The notes under the pieces are model-generated. The model was not told where the DNA came from, ran no database searches, and worked only from the letters and a program-made list of their open reading frames with translations. A stretch of 64,000 bases of DNA. Source: Anaerobacillus isosaccharinicus. GTDB lineage: Bacteria; Bacillota; Bacilli; Bacillales; Anaerobacillaceae. The translations under genes were made by a program, and so were the position numbers. Positions 1 to 9,608 of this stretch are shown piece by piece (position 1 is the first letter of the stretch; every line of letters begins with the position of its first letter). The stretch lies in assembly GCF_001866075.3 (NCBI RefSeq), contig NZ_CP063356.1:1416164-1480163 (forward strand), read 5' to 3'.

Positions 1-245
1 TTTAGCGATTTACTTTCGACCATTTTTTCACTAGGAATGTACGAAATATAAATTGCCGCAAAATCAGGTTGCCCCGTTTTAGGACAAAGACTTGTAAACT
101 CAGGACAATTAAATTTTACCCAGTAATCATTGTCATTATGCTTATTTTCAAATGTTTCTAGAATTGATTTATCGTACTCAAATTTATATGGCACGTTTTG
201 GTTACCTAATAAAGATACTCCTTCTAATTCATGGTCTTTTCTCAT
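1..245 (-). CDS. queF: NADPH-dependent 7-cyano-7-deazaguanine reductase QueF, N-terminal part (cut by window edge)
   Basis: Reduces preQ0 to preQ1, the last step before insertion into tRNA in queuosine synthesis. The 81 visible codons start at an ATG 2 nt after the queE stop, behind an AAAGGAG Shine-Dalgarno. They contain the family motif [13 protein letters not shown], whose Cys forms the covalent thioimide with preQ0, followed by the IYISYIP and KMVESKSLK segments, the latter carrying the VESKS motif. The frame is open to the window edge, so the C-terminal half is missing here. It is the fourth gene of queC-queD-queE-queF and should share the upstream preQ1 riboswitch. Confidence 0.95.
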   Translation of the reverse strand, partial: MRKDHELEGVSLLGNQNVPYKFEYDKSILETFENKHNDNDYWVKFNCPEFTSLCPKTGQPDFAAIYISYIPSEKMVESKSL

Positions 246-247
246 GT

Positions 248-973
248 TTACACTCCTTTTTTATTACCCCAGAGTAGGGCATGAAGCTGTGGTAATACTC
301 TTGCATCATTAAACTCCGGATCATTTATTACCTTGCCAACTAACCAATCTAGCTTTTGTAATAATTTTTGGGCAAGCTCAACATCGTTTTCCATCGTCAG
401 ATCTTCATTTCCTACTGATAAATAAAATGGAACCGAAGAATACTTAGTATGAATTTTTTTCGCGTAGTTTAAGTCCTTATCATCAAAAATAACGACCTTT
501 AGGCTAACATGACCATTTGTTACTCTTTCTGTTAGCTGCTCGATCATTTCATTTAATTTACTGTAGTTTGTCTCCATGCCACTACTCGGTGGTTTTGGTG
601 ATATCGTTAGGTCATCTATATTTAACATCCAGTCTTGCCAAACCGTTCCTTGTGTTTCAAGACCGATCCTCAGATTTAATTCTTTTAAAATATCAATGAG
701 CTCACCAAGTTGCTTCAATAATGCTGGATTTCCACCTGAAATTGTGACATGCTGAAAATTCTCTAAACCAATTGCTTTTAGCTCAGTAACGATTTCATTA
801 GCAGTCATCATTTTTATATCATCTTTCCCAGATCCATCCCACGTAAACGCAGAATCACACCAAGAACATTGATAATCACAACCGGCAGTACGAATAAAAA
901 CGGTTTTTTTTCCAATTACCGCTCCTTCACCTTGAATGGTTGGACCGAAAATCTCTAATACAGGTATTTTCAT
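248..973 (-). CDS. queE: 7-carboxy-7-deazaguanine synthase QueE (radical SAM)
   Basis: Radical-SAM enzyme that contracts 6-carboxy-5,6,7,8-tetrahydropterin to 7-carboxy-7-deazaguanine. The N-terminus has FGPTIQGEG, then the Cx3Cx2C iron-sulfur motif CDYQCSWC at about residues 32-39 and SGGNP, typical of the family. At 241 aa it has the family length. I start at ATG 973, which forms a 4-nt ATGA overlap with the queD stop; an in-frame GTG at 982 is less likely because no ribosome site is spaced for it. Translational coupling to queD is likely. Confidence 0.95.
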   Translation of the reverse strand: MKIPVLEIFGPTIQGEGAVIGKKTVFIRTAGCDYQCSWCDSAFTWDGSGKDDIKMMTANEIVTELKAIGLENFQHVTISGGNPALLKQLGELIDILKELNLRIGLETQGTVWQDWMLNIDDLTISPKPPSSGMETNYSKLNEMIEQLTERVTNGHVSLKVVIFDDKDLNYAKKIHTKYSSVPFYLSVGNEDLTMENDVELAQKLLQKLDWLVGKVINDPEFNDARVLPQLHALLWGNKKGV

Positions 974-1458
974 TCCATCCACTCTCTTCTAGCTTCAGCA
1001 TAGCTTGTAGGAGTTTCAAAGAGGCGTACAAATTCAACTCTCGGTTTTAATGTCTTAAATTGGCTCTCTTTTAAATAGTCTGCCATTTTCTCATAGATCC
1101 AAACAACCATATTTTCAGCTGTCGTATTCATTGGAGGTAATGTCTCATTTAAATAACGGTGGTCTAAATAAATTTCAATATGCTCTTTCCAAATCGCCTT
1201 GATGTCACCGAAGTCAATGGCAATTCCAATCTCATCTGTTAAAGAACTTATACCAAAAATGACTTTATACGTATGACCGTGTAAGTTTTTACATTTACCT
1301 TCATAGTGATGAAGATGATGTGCAGAATCAAACGTAAACTCCTTACTTACCAAAACACGCTTATTATGATATCTCAAATCTTCTATATGAATATCTTCAC
1401 CTAGTTTTTGAAGTTTATCAACTATACGAAAACCAAATAATCCATCGCTGCTACACAT
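970..1458 (-). CDS. queD: 6-carboxy-5,6,7,8-tetrahydropterin synthase QueD
   Basis: Converts 7,8-dihydroneopterin triphosphate to 6-carboxytetrahydropterin, feeding QueE. Zinc ligands are visible in DSAHH and HGHTY (residues about 45-68), with the catalytic Cys in [10 protein letters not shown]. It carries an N-terminal extension of about 40 residues before the T-fold core, as in some Bacillaceae relatives. ATG 1458 overlaps the end of queC by 8 nt and is preceded by GGGGGTG at suitable spacing. Length 162 aa. Confidence 0.93.
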   Translation of the reverse strand: MCSSDGLFGFRIVDKLQKLGEDIHIEDLRYHNKRVLVSKEFTFDSAHHLHHYEGKCKNLHGHTYKVIFGISSLTDEIGIAIDFGDIKAIWKEHIEIYLDHRYLNETLPPMNTTAENMVVWIYEKMADYLKESQFKTLKPRVEFVRLFETPTSYAEARREWME

Positions 1459-2119
1459 GAGTCGACACCCCCGTTCCTTGTTCTTCTAGGAACTTTCGCA
1501 AACCTTCACTACGAAGTTTACAAGCAGGGCACTCACCACAACCATCACCAACAATACCATTATAGCAAGTCAATGTTTTTTCTCTAATATAATCAAAAGC
1601 TCCAAGTTCAGCTGCTAGAGCCCACGTTTCTTTTTTATCAATCCACATAAGCGGTGTGTGAATAACAAAGTTGTAGTCCATCGCTAAATTGAGCGTTACA
1701 TTTAGTGATTTAACAAACATATCACGGCAATCTGGATAGCCTGAAAAGTCAGTCTCACACACACCTGTAATAATATGATTTATCCCTTTTGCTTTCGCCA
1801 TAATAGCCGCAAAAGACAAGAAAAGATGATTTCTACCGTCAACAAACGTCGTAGGTAACTCGCCATCTTCTCCTTCTTTTATTTCAATATCACTTCTTGT
1901 CAACGCATTAGAAGTAAGTTGATTTAAAAGACTCATATCAATAACTGTATTTTCTACACTCATTTCATGAGCAATTTTTTTTGCTACTTCAATTTCCTCT
2001 TTGTGCCTCTGGTTATAGTCAAAGGTCACTGTTTCCACTTGATCAAAATGTTTTAGTGCCCAAAATAGACAAGTCGTTGAATCTTGTCCGCCACTGAACA
2101 CCACCAATGCTTTTTTCAT
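1451..2119 (-). CDS. queC: 7-cyano-7-deazaguanine synthase QueC
   Basis: ATP-dependent conversion of 7-carboxy-7-deazaguanine to preQ0. The N-terminal SGGQDSTT loop is the pyrophosphatase-type ATP site, and the C-terminal [10 protein letters not shown], with a preceding Cys, supplies the zinc site. First gene of the que operon. I choose ATG 2119 (222 aa) because the GGGAG Shine-Dalgarno ends 8 nt before it. The in-frame GTG at 2128 overlaps that site and would be blocked. The ribosome site is part of the 3' tail of the preQ1 riboswitch, so translation is expected to fall when preQ1 binds. Confidence 0.96.
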   Translation of the reverse strand: MKKALVVFSGGQDSTTCLFWALKHFDQVETVTFDYNQRHKEEIEVAKKIAHEMSVENTVIDMSLLNQLTSNALTRSDIEIKEGEDGELPTTFVDGRNHLFLSFAAIMAKAKGINHIITGVCETDFSGYPDCRDMFVKSLNVTLNLAMDYNFVIHTPLMWIDKKETWALAAELGAFDYIREKTLTCYNGIVGDGCGECPACKLRSEGLRKFLEEQGTGVSTHV

Positions 2120-2130
2120 ATTTAACACTC

Positions 2131-2168
2131 CCTAGTTTTTTTTAACGAGAGGAGATCGCGAACTCTCG
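2131..2168 (-). promoter_or_regulatory. preQ1-I riboswitch upstream of queC
   Basis: Read on the minus strand: stem CGAGAG, loop TTCGCGATCTC, stem CTCTCG, then an A-rich tail TTAAAAAAAACTAGG running into the GGGAG ribosome site. This is the compact H-type pseudoknot layout of preQ1-I aptamers (6-bp stem, C-rich loop, A-rich tail, CTA pairing). The tail overlapping the Shine-Dalgarno implies translational control. Its position before queCDEF fits the ligand. Family assignment is from the visible stem, loop and tail; ligand specificity is inferred. Confidence 0.87.
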
Positions 2169-2180
2169 AAATTATATGAG

Positions 2181-2275
2181 AATGTAAAATGTAGCGTGTA
2201 GAATGACGTTAGTAACGCTTCGAAGTTTTTCATAAACAATCTACATTTTAAATTTTACATTCTACATTTTACATT
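2181..2275. repeat. Family A heptad-armed palindromic element, copy A1
   Basis: Left arm: TGTAAAA, TGTAGCG, TGTAGAA. Core: CGCTTCGAAG. Right arm: TTTTAAA, TTTTACA, TTCTACA, TTTTACA. The arms are complementary over most of their length. It lies in the queC 5' region, 12 bp upstream of the preQ1 aptamer, so it may be inside the que leader transcript depending on where the promoter is. Confidence 0.85.
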
Positions 2276-2323
2276 ATCTCTTAATAAAAATATACGTCAT
2301 TACTTGGTAAATAACACAACAAT

Positions 2324-2358
2324 CCCCCTTTAGAACTTTTTTCAAGTACTAAAAGGGG
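2324..2358 (-). terminator. Possible hairpin downstream of dnaB (weak terminator)
   Basis: Minus-strand stem CCCCTTTTAG paired with CTAAAGGGG across a 15-nt loop, about 90 nt after the dnaB stop. No proper U-run follows, so termination is uncertain; it could separate the dnaB and que transcripts. Confidence 0.4.
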
Positions 2359-2447
2359 AATACTAGTGATTATAAACTAACATTAACAAATTCTTTTTAA
2401 AAGCTTCGAAAGCACTTCTCTCACAAATCAATAATTCAGAAATGAAC

Positions 2448-3818
2448 TTATGCTCCTGCGCCAATAGGCATATTATTCTCATCAAAACGCCGTTCTAAGT
2501 TTACGAATTTATTATATTCCTTCACAAAAGCTAGCTCTACTGTTCCAACAGGGCCATTCCTTTGTTTAGCAATAATGATTTCAATGATATCCTTATTTTC
2601 GCTTTCTTTATCATAGTAATCATCTCGATACAAGAAAGCAACAATATCTGCATCCTGCTCAATACTTCCGGATTCACGAATATCAGACATCATTGGACGT
2701 TTATCCTGACGGGATTCTACACCACGGGAAAGCTGAGAAAGGGCAATAACAGGAACTTCTAACTCCCTTGCCAATGCTTTAAGTGATCTAGAAATCTCAG
2801 AAACTTCTTGCTGGCGATTTTCGCCACTACGGCCATCACCACGAATCAACTGCAAATAATCTATTAAAATCATGCCTAGACCTTTTTCTTGACTCAACCT
2901 GCGGCACTTTGCCCGGATATCATTAACACGAATACCAGGCGTGTCATCAATATATATACCAGCCTTAGATAAGCTTCCCATCGCCATAGTAAGTTTCGTC
3001 CAGTCCTCTTCTTGAAGAGAACCTGTACGAAGTCTCTGTGCATCAAGGTTTCCCTCAGCACAAATCATCCTCATAACAAGCTGAGAAGCGCCCATCTCTA
3101 AACTAAAAATAGCTACATTTTCATCGGTTTTAGTTGCTACATTTTGAGCAATATTTAAAGCAAAGGCTGTTTTACCTACAGATGGACGAGCCGCAACAAT
3201 GATTAAGTCATTTCGTTGAAATCCAGCTGTCATCCGATCCAACTCAGAAAACCCTGTTGGAATTCCAGTTATATCCCCTGTTCGATTTTGAAGTTTTTCG
3301 ATATTATCGTATGCTTCAACAAGCACATCTTTTATAGAAATAAACGCACTTGTATTTTTTTTATGGGAAACTTCTAAGATCGTTTTCTCTGCTTCATTTA
3401 AGATTGCGTCTACTTCATCTTCTTCAGCATACCCTTCAGCTGCTATGTTTGTAGCTACTCGAATTAGTCGTCTTAACAAGGATTTCTCTTCAACAATTCT
3501 ACTATAATACTCAACATTTGCAGCGGTAGGAACTGAGCTAGCTAAGTCACTTAAATAAGAAACGCCACCAATTTCCTCAAGCCATTTCTTGTCCTGGAGC
3601 TCGGCTGTTACCGTTATCAGGTCAACCGGTTCTCCTTTTTCGGCTAATTGAATCATCACGCTGTAAATCCGCTGATGTGCAGCCCGATAGAAATCTTCCG
3701 ATGCTAGTCTTTCTGATGCTGTAACAAGAGCCTCTGGTTCTAAAAAAATCGCACCTATAACCGCTTGTTCTGCCTCAATATTTTGTGGCGGAGTGCGATC
3801 AGCGAACAATTCACTCAT
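2448..3818 (-). CDS. dnaB: Replicative DNA helicase (DnaB family; DnaC of B. subtilis)
   Basis: Hexameric 5'-3' helicase that unwinds DNA at the fork. An N-terminal primase-interacting domain (residues 1-150) is followed by the RecA-like core with Walker A ARPSVGKTAFA near residue 210, Walker B ILIDYLQL, and the SQLSRGVE and RQNGPVGT sensor segments. At 456 aa it has the usual length (454 in B. subtilis). ATG 3818 follows AGGTGAAAC. It comes after rplI as in B. subtilis, separated by a family A element rather than a simple spacer. No intein or truncation. Confidence 0.97.
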   Translation of the reverse strand: MSELFADRTPPQNIEAEQAVIGAIFLEPEALVTASERLASEDFYRAAHQRIYSVMIQLAEKGEPVDLITVTAELQDKKWLEEIGGVSYLSDLASSVPTAANVEYYSRIVEEKSLLRRLIRVATNIAAEGYAEEDEVDAILNEAEKTILEVSHKKNTSAFISIKDVLVEAYDNIEKLQNRTGDITGIPTGFSELDRMTAGFQRNDLIIVAARPSVGKTAFALNIAQNVATKTDENVAIFSLEMGASQLVMRMICAEGNLDAQRLRTGSLQEEDWTKLTMAMGSLSKAGIYIDDTPGIRVNDIRAKCRRLSQEKGLGMILIDYLQLIRGDGRSGENRQQEVSEISRSLKALARELEVPVIALSQLSRGVESRQDKRPMMSDIRESGSIEQDADIVAFLYRDDYYDKESENKDIIEIIIAKQRNGPVGTVELAFVKEYNKFVNLERRFDENNMPIGAGA

Positions 3819-3840
3819 GATGGTTTCACCTACCTTTTTT

Positions 3841-3940
3841 AATGTAAAATGTAGAATTTAGAATGAGAATGATTAAGGGTAAGACTTCGAAGCTTCCCCC
3901 AAAACAATTCTACATTTTACATTCTACATTCTAAATTTTA
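3841..3940. repeat. Family A element, copy A2 (rplI-dnaB spacer)
   Basis: Heptads TGTAAAA, TGTAGAA, TTTAGAA on the left and TTCTACA, TTTTACA, TTCTACA, TTCTAAA on the right around ACTTCGAAGC. The last bases of the right arm coincide with the rplI stop codon (3938-3940), so the element fills the whole intergenic gap between rplI and the dnaB ribosome site. Confidence 0.87.
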
Positions 3941-4381
3941 TCCTTCTACAACATGTACTTTAATTGTTGCTGTAACTTCATGGTGAAGTTTGATTGGAAC
4001 GTTAGTATAGCCTAGTGCACGAATAGGCTCGTCTAGTTCAATTTTACGCTTGTCTACTTTCATTTTCATTTTAGCTAGGGTGTCGGCAATTTGCTTGCTT
4101 GTAACGGCACCAAATAGACGTCCACCTTCACCAGACTTCGCCTTAATTTCGACAGTCAGTTTTTCTAGCTTTTCTTTATATACTTGAGCCTCTTTCAATT
4201 TTTCTTCTGCGCGCTTTTCTTCGCCTTGCTTTTTCACTTCTAATGTTTTTAAATTGCCTGAGTTTGCTTCAGCAGCTAATTTATTTGGTAACAGAAAGTT
4301 TCTTGCGTACCCTTCAGAAACATTTTTTACTTCTCCTTTTTTACCTTTACCTTTTACGTCTTCAAGAAAAATTACTTTCAT
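3938..4381 (-). CDS. rplI: 50S ribosomal protein L9
   Basis: Binds 23S rRNA at the base of the L1 stalk and helps keep reading frame. The N-terminal [18 protein letters not shown] and [13 protein letters not shown] are diagnostic; a charged connecting helix (residues about 45-80) joins to the C-terminal domain with GGRLFGAVT. 147 aa, family length. ATG 4381 overlaps the gdpP stop (ATGA), indicating coupling. Its stop codon is formed inside family A element A2. Confidence 0.97.
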   Translation of the reverse strand: MKVIFLEDVKGKGKKGEVKNVSEGYARNFLLPNKLAAEANSGNLKTLEVKKQGEEKRAEEKLKEAQVYKEKLEKLTVEIKAKSGEGGRLFGAVTSKQIADTLAKMKMKVDKRKIELDEPIRALGYTNVPIKLHHEVTATIKVHVVEG

Positions 4382-6348
4382 TCTTCTCTTCCCCCTTCAA
4401 AATATTGATCTATTTTTTCCATTAATAATCTTTCAGCTTCATCTAAAGAAACATCGCCAAGCTGGGTTGCTGCATTTGTCAAATGTCCTCCACCATCCAG
4501 CATTTCCATAATTAATTGTACATTGACATCACTTAAAGACCTTGCACTAATACTTGTTGCACCGTCTTTTCGTTTTGAAATAACAAATGAAGCAACGACA
4601 TCATTCATTGATAAAAGTGTGTCAGCTGCCTGAGCTATAAGGACTTGGCTACAAACTTCATCAGGATTTCCTTTTGCTATTGCTATTCCATTTCTATATA
4701 TATGAGCACTTTCAATTAACCTAGATCGCTTAATATACTGGTCTAAATCTTGTTTTAATAAATTTTGCACTAAATGTGTATCTGCACCTTTGGACCTTAA
4801 GTAAGATGCGGCATCAAAAGTCCTTGAACCTGTTCGAACAGCAAAGCTTTTTGTATCAACGATGATTCCCGCTAACAAAGCAGTAGCTTCAAGGAGGTCA
4901 AGCTTAGTTTGCTTTGGTTGATACTCAAGAAGCTCAGTTACTAGCTCCGAGGTTGATGAGGCATAAGGTTCCATATAGACGAGCACAGCTTCATCAATAA
5001 ACTCTTCACCACGACGATGATGATCTAGAACGATTACACGGTCAATTTTATCTAATAACTTTGGTTCAATCACTAATGAAGGTTTATGTGTATCAACTAC
5101 AACTAATAATGTATTAGGTGTCACTTCCTCTAACGCTTCTTCAGGAGTGATAAAGTGCGCCCATAAACGGTCATGCTTTTCAACTTCTTCCATGAGCTTA
5201 CGAACATCTCTACTAATATTATTGCGATCTAATATAATATAGCCTTCTTTACCATTAAGCTCGGCTAATTTTAATACACCAATTGCGGCACCAATGGCAT
5301 CCATATCTGGACTAATATGCCCCATGATCATGACACGGTCACTTTCTAAAATAAAGTCTCGAATGGCATGAGAGATAACTCTTGCCCTAACTCTCGTTCG
5401 TTTTTCAACAGCATTTGACTTCCCACCGTAAAAGCGTACTTTTCCATTTTTTTGTTTAATAGCAACCTGGTCACCACCTCTACCAAGAGCTAAATCTAAA
5501 CTCGATTGAGCCAATATACCAAGTTCTTGAAGGCTCCCTTGTCCGCTACCAACACCAATACTTAAAGTAATCGGTATCTTTTCCCTAGCAGTTGCTTCCC
5601 TTACTTCATCAAGGAGATCAAACTTTGTTTCTTCAATTTTCTCTAATATCTCTTGATGAAAAATAGCTAGAAACCGGTCTGAAGATGTTCGCCTTAAAAA
5701 GACACCATGTTCCTTTGACCAACTATTTAAACTTGAAGTGACCTGACTCATTAATTTACTTCTAATTTGGTCTTCCATACCTTGTGTAACTTCATCATAG
5801 TTGTCTAAATAAATAATAGCAATAACAGTTTGTTCCTTTTCGTACAGCTTTTTCACTTTTGTTTCTTCAGTAATATCAAAGAAATATATGAGCCTTTCAT
5901 CACGTCGAAAGTTCGTCCGAAAAACATTTTCACCAATTTGTATCGATACTTCATTTTGTCCACTTTCAATAGCATCAGCAAGTTCCACAGCAATTTTGGA
6001 AATCGAGCTTCCAATACAATCTTCTTCTATAATCGAATTAACCATCGGATTTGCCCACTGAATGATTTTTTCTTCATTATAAAGAAGAATTCCTATCGGA
6101 AGTTTCGTAACAGCCTCTTCTCCTGCTTTATTAACACGATATGTTAGTGTTGAGATGTACTCTTCGATATCCCTTTTGTACAAATTTCTCGCCTGTATCG
6201 TGTAGAAAAGGAGGATTCCTAAGCTTAAGAATCCAAGTAAACCAATGATCCACTGGTATATTGTTAAAATCCCAATGAAAATGAATGCCACAGCAAATAA
6301 TGCGATAATATGATAGCCATGCCACCGTTTTAATAGGAATTCTGGCAT
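4378..6348 (-). CDS. gdpP: Cyclic-di-AMP phosphodiesterase GdpP
   Basis: Membrane enzyme that hydrolyses c-di-AMP and so affects potassium, osmotic and wall homeostasis. Two N-terminal membrane helices (about residues 12-53), a PAS-like domain (about 85-150), a degenerate GGDEF domain (about 170-300), then DHH and DHHA1 phosphodiesterase domains: [31 protein letters not shown] and [11 protein letters not shown]. 656 aa, matching B. subtilis YybT. Operon yybS-gdpP-rplI, with a 15-nt gap to yybS and an ATGA overlap with rplI. A c-di-AMP enzyme close to ktrA fits the known control of Ktr channels by c-di-AMP, although the two genes are not obviously cotranscribed. Confidence 0.96.
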   Translation of the reverse strand: MPEFLLKRWHGYHIIALFAVAFIFIGILTIYQWIIGLLGFLSLGILLFYTIQARNLYKRDIEEYISTLTYRVNKAGEEAVTKLPIGILLYNEEKIIQWANPMVNSIIEEDCIGSSISKIAVELADAIESGQNEVSIQIGENVFRTNFRRDERLIYFFDITEETKVKKLYEKEQTVIAIIYLDNYDEVTQGMEDQIRSKLMSQVTSSLNSWSKEHGVFLRRTSSDRFLAIFHQEILEKIEETKFDLLDEVREATAREKIPITLSIGVGSGQGSLQELGILAQSSLDLALGRGGDQVAIKQKNGKVRFYGGKSNAVEKRTRVRARVISHAIRDFILESDRVMIMGHISPDMDAIGAAIGVLKLAELNGKEGYIILDRNNISRDVRKLMEEVEKHDRLWAHFITPEEALEEVTPNTLLVVVDTHKPSLVIEPKLLDKIDRVIVLDHHRRGEEFIDEAVLVYMEPYASSTSELVTELLEYQPKQTKLDLLEATALLAGIIVDTKSFAVRTGSRTFDAASYLRSKGADTHLVQNLLKQDLDQYIKRSRLIESAHIYRNGIAIAKGNPDEVCSQVLIAQAADTLLSMNDVVASFVISKRKDGATSISARSLSDVNVQLIMEMLDGGGHLTNAATQLGDVSLDEAERLLMEKIDQYFEGGREE

Positions 6349-6363
6349 AATTTCAACTCCTAA

Positions 6364-7299
6364 TTAATTCGAGTTTTTTATTCTTTTCCGAAGTTCAAAT
6401 CCTAAATCAATTATACCTAATATTCGATAGATATAAAGGAGAAATGGGGCAATTAAAGTAACGATGATAATTCCAATAGGAATGGATTTATTAAATCCTT
6501 TAGCATGACAATAAAACATGATTACAGCTAATCCTTGGATCGTCATAGCAATCTCTAAAAGGGGGAACAAATTCCACATCACCATATAAAGTGCCGTTCC
6601 TTCTTCTAACCCCACTAAAATAAAGATTGATGTTACTAAATAATACCATAAAAATGACTTTGGAAATGCCCACTCCCGAAATGGTTTGAACGGAGCAACT
6701 TTCTCCCCAATTCTTTTTAAGATTGCATAGGCGATTACTTGAACAAAAAGAGCAAAAAATACTCCCGTTGTGATGATTAAAGACGGCGCTAAAAACATTA
6801 GGCGATCAATAAAATCAATTAAGGGCTCTAGTTGTTTACCTGGGTCTTGTCCAATTGCAAGAAGCATTGATTCAGCTGTTTGTACGGAATCTCTCATTAA
6901 TTCTTGAATGACTTTAATTGGATGTAAGTCTAATACGACGATGCTTAAAATAAAGTACAAAATTAAATTACTAATATAAGCTAGGCTTCCACCAAATAAT
7001 ACTGTAAATGCTGATTTTTTTCTTCTATATAACTCCCCAACAACAATTCCACTACTTCCAAAAATAATAGCACTAAGAATAAGGACTACCCCACCAATAG
7101 TAAAAGAAACAAAGGAGGCGACAACCCATAACATCAATCCTGCTTTCCAGCCATTTCTTACTGTGTACACAATAAAAGGGACTGGTAATATCCAAAGTAA
7201 AATGGAACCTAAGATCGGTAAAAAAACTGTTAAAAAGGCTATTAATGCAAAAATTGCTGCAAAAATTGCTCCTTCAGTCATTACCTTGGTATTTTTCAT
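6364..7299 (-). CDS. yybS: YybS-type membrane protein (DUF2232)
   Basis: Multi-pass membrane protein with about eight hydrophobic segments and no enzymatic motif I can name. The position directly before gdpP is conserved in Bacillaceae. I start at ATG 7299 (MKNTKVMTEGAI, 311 aa), behind GAGGGAAG. A longer frame reaching 7371 adds 24 residues without hydrophobic or conserved character and without a ribosome site. Relatives have been grouped with ECF-type S components, which would suggest uptake of a small metabolite, but no substrate is indicated here. Confidence 0.85.
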   Translation of the reverse strand: MKNTKVMTEGAIFAAIFALIAFLTVFLPILGSILLWILPVPFIVYTVRNGWKAGLMLWVVASFVSFTIGGVVLILSAIIFGSSGIVVGELYRRKKSAFTVLFGGSLAYISNLILYFILSIVVLDLHPIKVIQELMRDSVQTAESMLLAIGQDPGKQLEPLIDFIDRLMFLAPSLIITTGVFFALFVQVIAYAILKRIGEKVAPFKPFREWAFPKSFLWYYLVTSIFILVGLEEGTALYMVMWNLFPLLEIAMTIQGLAVIMFYCHAKGFNKSIPIGIIIVTLIAPFLLYIYRILGIIDLGFELRKRIKNSN

Positions 7300-7423
7300 T
7301 AGACTTCCCTCATTTCTAAAAACAGTTCCTAAATGATCGATCGCTATCCTATCAAATGTAACTATATCCATTCCTGATTATATACGACTAAATTGATTTT
7401 GAAAAATAGTCTTCGATACTTAT

Positions 7424-7514
7424 CGAATTTTTTTCTTATACTACCATCCAGTATGTTTGTTGAATTCATATATTCAATTAATAATTAATAATTGATAGTA
7501 TAAGAAAAAATTCG
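7424..7514. repeat. Inverted repeat of about 19 bp around an AT-rich centre
   Basis: Arms 7424-7443 (CGAATTTTTTTCTTATACTA) and 7496-7514 (TAGTATAAGAAAAAATTCG) are complementary except for one T-run length difference, around a 52-bp centre that itself contains CAATTAATAATTAATAATTG. It lies between yybS and ktrA. It does not show the heptad arms of family A. Function unknown. Confidence 0.6.
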
Positions 7515-7518
7515 TAAT

Positions 7519-7540
7519 GAAGGCATAACTAGATGCCTTC
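7519..7540 (-). terminator. Terminator-like hairpin at the ktrA stop
   Basis: Minus-strand GAAGGCAT, loop, ATGCCTTC, followed 8 nt later by a U-rich stretch. The stem overlaps the last codons of ktrA. Confidence 0.55.
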
Positions 7541-8185
7541 TTCCTCAAATTTTTTCAAATCATTGTTATGACCTATTAAAATTAAAATATCCTTTTCCAA
7601 TATTAGTTGATCTGGAAAAGGTGTAATAATAACATCTTCCCCTCTTTTTATACCTAATATTGTACAGCCATACTTTGCACGAATATCTAATTTTTGAATG
7701 GTTTTATTAGCGACTTTATGTGAAGCAATAAGCTCCATAATGCTATAGTCAGGAGACAGTTCAATATAATCGATAATTTTCTCTGAAACTAAGTAGTGGG
7801 CAATTCTTACTCCCATATCTTTTTCGGGATGAATAATTCGGTCTGCACCAATTTTTTCAACTACTTTATGGTGATAATTATTTTGAGCTTTTACCCATAC
7901 GTGCTTAACATTTAATTCTTTCAACAAAAGTGTGCAAAGAATGCTCGCCTGGATATTGTCACCAATTGCTACTATTACGTACTCAAAGTTCCTAATTCCT
8001 AAAGATAATAATGTATTTTCGTCTGTAGCATTCGCAACAACTGCGTGTGTCGAAAAATTAGCAAAATCATGTACTCTATCCTCATTAGTATCAATGGCTA
8101 AAACTTCATGCCCCATTGAATATAATTCTTTACAAACACTACCACCAAATCTTCCTAAACCAACAACCGCAAATTGTTTCTTCAT
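7529..8185 (-). CDS. ktrA: Potassium uptake regulatory (RCK) subunit KtrA
   Basis: Cytosolic gating ring of the Ktr potassium channel. The N-terminal RCK_N Rossmann fold has GLGRFGGSVCKEL and the ribose-binding acidic residue in AIDTNED; the RCK_C domain (about residues 135-218), which binds c-di-AMP in this family, ends in ILIGHNNDLKKFEEEG. Residues such as NIQASILCTLLLKEL and IIHPEKDMGV resemble KtrA more than KtrC. ATG 8185 sits behind GGGGGCG; a GTG at 8194 overlaps that site. 218 aa. No KtrB membrane partner lies next to it, so it must be encoded elsewhere. Confidence 0.9.
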   Translation of the reverse strand: MKKQFAVVGLGRFGGSVCKELYSMGHEVLAIDTNEDRVHDFANFSTHAVVANATDENTLLSLGIRNFEYVIVAIGDNIQASILCTLLLKELNVKHVWVKAQNNYHHKVVEKIGADRIIHPEKDMGVRIAHYLVSEKIIDYIELSPDYSIMELIASHKVANKTIQKLDIRAKYGCTILGIKRGEDVIITPFPDQLILEKDILILIGHNNDLKKFEEEGI

Positions 8186-8294
8186 AATAAACACGCCCCC
8201 TTACTATACTTACTTCCTTTATGTATAGTTTAAACAGTTTTTGATTTACAATGTGTTTGCCCTACAGAAAAAGTGTAACCTGTTGTCATTAAAT

Positions 8295-8329
8295 AAAAAA
8301 AGGAGATAGACTATAAGCCATCCCCTTTT
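8295..8329 (-). terminator. Terminator of the rpsF-ssb-rpsR operon
   Basis: Minus-strand AAAAGGGGAT, loop, ATCTCCTTTT, followed directly by a run of U. It lies 9 bp after the rpsR stop. Confidence 0.85.
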
Positions 8330-8337
8330 GACATTAA

Positions 8338-8583
8338 TTATTCACCGCTAACATACGGTAATAAAGCGATTTGACGTGCACGCTTAATTGCAGTAGTTAA
8401 TTGTCGTTGGTACTTAGCTGAAGTTCCAGTTACACGACGAGGTAAAATTTTACCACGCTCAGAAACGAAACGCTTAAGTAGTTCAACGTTTTTATAGTCG
8501 ATTTTCGTGATCTTGTTTACTGTAAAGTAACATACTTTACGGCGCTTCGCACCACGGCCACCACGACGTCCTCCCATTGCCAT
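8338..8583 (-). CDS. rpsR: 30S ribosomal protein S18
   Basis: Binds next to S6 on the platform of the 30S subunit. The conserved core [25 protein letters not shown] and [14 protein letters not shown] is present. 81 aa, two more than the common 79. ATG 8583 is preceded by AAGGAGGT. Last gene of rpsF-ssb-rpsR, followed by a strong terminator. Confidence 0.97.
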   Translation of the reverse strand: MAMGGRRGGRGAKRRKVCYFTVNKITKIDYKNVELLKRFVSERGKILPRRVTGTSAKYQRQLTTAIKRARQIALLPYVSGE

Positions 8584-8670
8584 CTAAAAAACCTCCTTCT
8601 TTATAAATTTTTATATTCATCCAAAAGGGTACTTACCCTTATTTAAGTTAAACTAAGAAAGCCAATAGAT

Positions 8671-9162
8671 CTAGAATGGTAAATCATCATCTGAGATATC
8701 AATTGGCTTGCCATCACTAGCAAAAGGATCATCAGAAAATGACTGATTACTACGGCCTTGATTCTGGTTGTTATTATTTCCTCCTTGATTAGGAGAGCCA
8801 TAATAGTCTCCACCGCCCTGATTTCCACCAGAATTGTTAGAGCCTTTCGTTTCAAGAAATTGCACACTATCAGCTACAACTTCCGTTATAAAAACTTTCT
8901 TTCCTTCATTGTTTTCATAATTACGAGTTTGTAGACGACCATCAACACCCGCTAAACTTCCTTTACGTAAGTAATTAGCAACATTTTCTGCTTGTTTACG
9001 CCAAATGACTACGTTAATAAAGTCTGCTTCTCGGTTACCTTGTTGGTTAGAAAATGGTCTGTTTACAGCAAGTGTAATACTTGCTACAGCAATTCCATTC
9101 GGCGTGTACTTAAGTTCAGGATCTCTTGTGAGTCGACCTACCAGAACGACACGGTTAAGCAT
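8671..9162 (-). CDS. ssb: Single-stranded DNA-binding protein SSB
   Basis: OB fold at residues 1-105 ([32 protein letters not shown]) binds ssDNA as a tetramer. A Gly/Asn/Gln-rich linker follows (about 108-145), then the acidic tail DDDLPF that recruits repair and replication partners. 163 aa, close to B. subtilis SsbA (172). Sits between rpsF and rpsR as in most Firmicutes. Confidence 0.97.
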   Translation of the reverse strand: MLNRVVLVGRLTRDPELKYTPNGIAVASITLAVNRPFSNQQGNREADFINVVIWRKQAENVANYLRKGSLAGVDGRLQTRNYENNEGKKVFITEVVADSVQFLETKGSNNSGGNQGGGDYYGSPNQGGNNNNQNQGRSNQSFSDDPFASDGKPIDISDDDLPF

Positions 9163-9193
9163 CAGAACCCCTCCCCAATATATCTACTAGTTC

Positions 9194-9481
9194 TTATTCT
9201 TCGTCTTTAGTAATAAGTAAACGAATTACATCTTCGTTAATTTTAATTAAACGATCGAATTCAGCGATTGCTGCTGGTTCAGCTGTTACGTTTAGTAATA
9301 CATAGAAGCCTTCACGGAAGTCTTCAATTTCATAAGCTAAACGACGCTTACCCATTTCTTGAACCTTATCAAGAGTCGCTCCATTATCAGTTAAAACGTT
9401 GTTAAAACGTTCAACTAACTCTTTCTTTGCAGCTTCTTCTAGGTTTGGTCGAATAATGTACATGATTTCATATTTACGCAT
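9194..9481 (-). CDS. rpsF: 30S ribosomal protein S6
   Basis: Platform protein that dimerises with S18. [16 protein letters not shown] at the start and [10 protein letters not shown] in the middle are characteristic. 95 aa, as in B. subtilis. Strong AAAGGAGGTGA ribosome site. The S6:S18 complex is known to bind the leader upstream and to repress the operon. Confidence 0.97.
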   Translation of the reverse strand: MRKYEIMYIIRPNLEEAAKKELVERFNNVLTDNGATLDKVQEMGKRRLAYEIEDFREGFYVLLNVTAEPAAIAEFDRLIKINEDVIRLLITKDEE

Positions 9482-9500
9482 TTGTACGTCACCTCCTTTT

Positions 9501-9540
9501 GGTCTAACGGCCCCTCTTAATTGAGGAGCAAGGGGCGAAT
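9501..9540 (-). promoter_or_regulatory. S6:S18 ribosomal protein leader
   Basis: Minus-strand GCCCCTTGCTCCTC, loop AATTAA, GAGGGGC, then CCGTTAGACC just before the rpsF ribosome site. The paired stem with the conserved CCG next to it is the mark of the S6:S18-binding autoregulatory leader found in many phyla. Confidence 0.8.
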
Positions 9541-9579
9541 AATAACAATTTTATAAGTGTCATTTACTCGCATTTATCG

Positions 9580-9608
9580 ATTATAGCAGAATTAATATAG
9601 AAAGTAAA
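9580..9608 (-). promoter_or_regulatory. Promoter of rpsF-ssb-rpsR
   Basis: Minus strand: -35 TTTACT (9603-9608), 17-bp spacer, -10 TATAAT (9580-9585). Family A element A3 abuts the -35 box. Confidence 0.75.

Noticed and set aside
7300..7371. Extension of yybS to an upstream ATG
   Set aside because: No ribosome site, no membrane character, and the family length fits ATG 7299.
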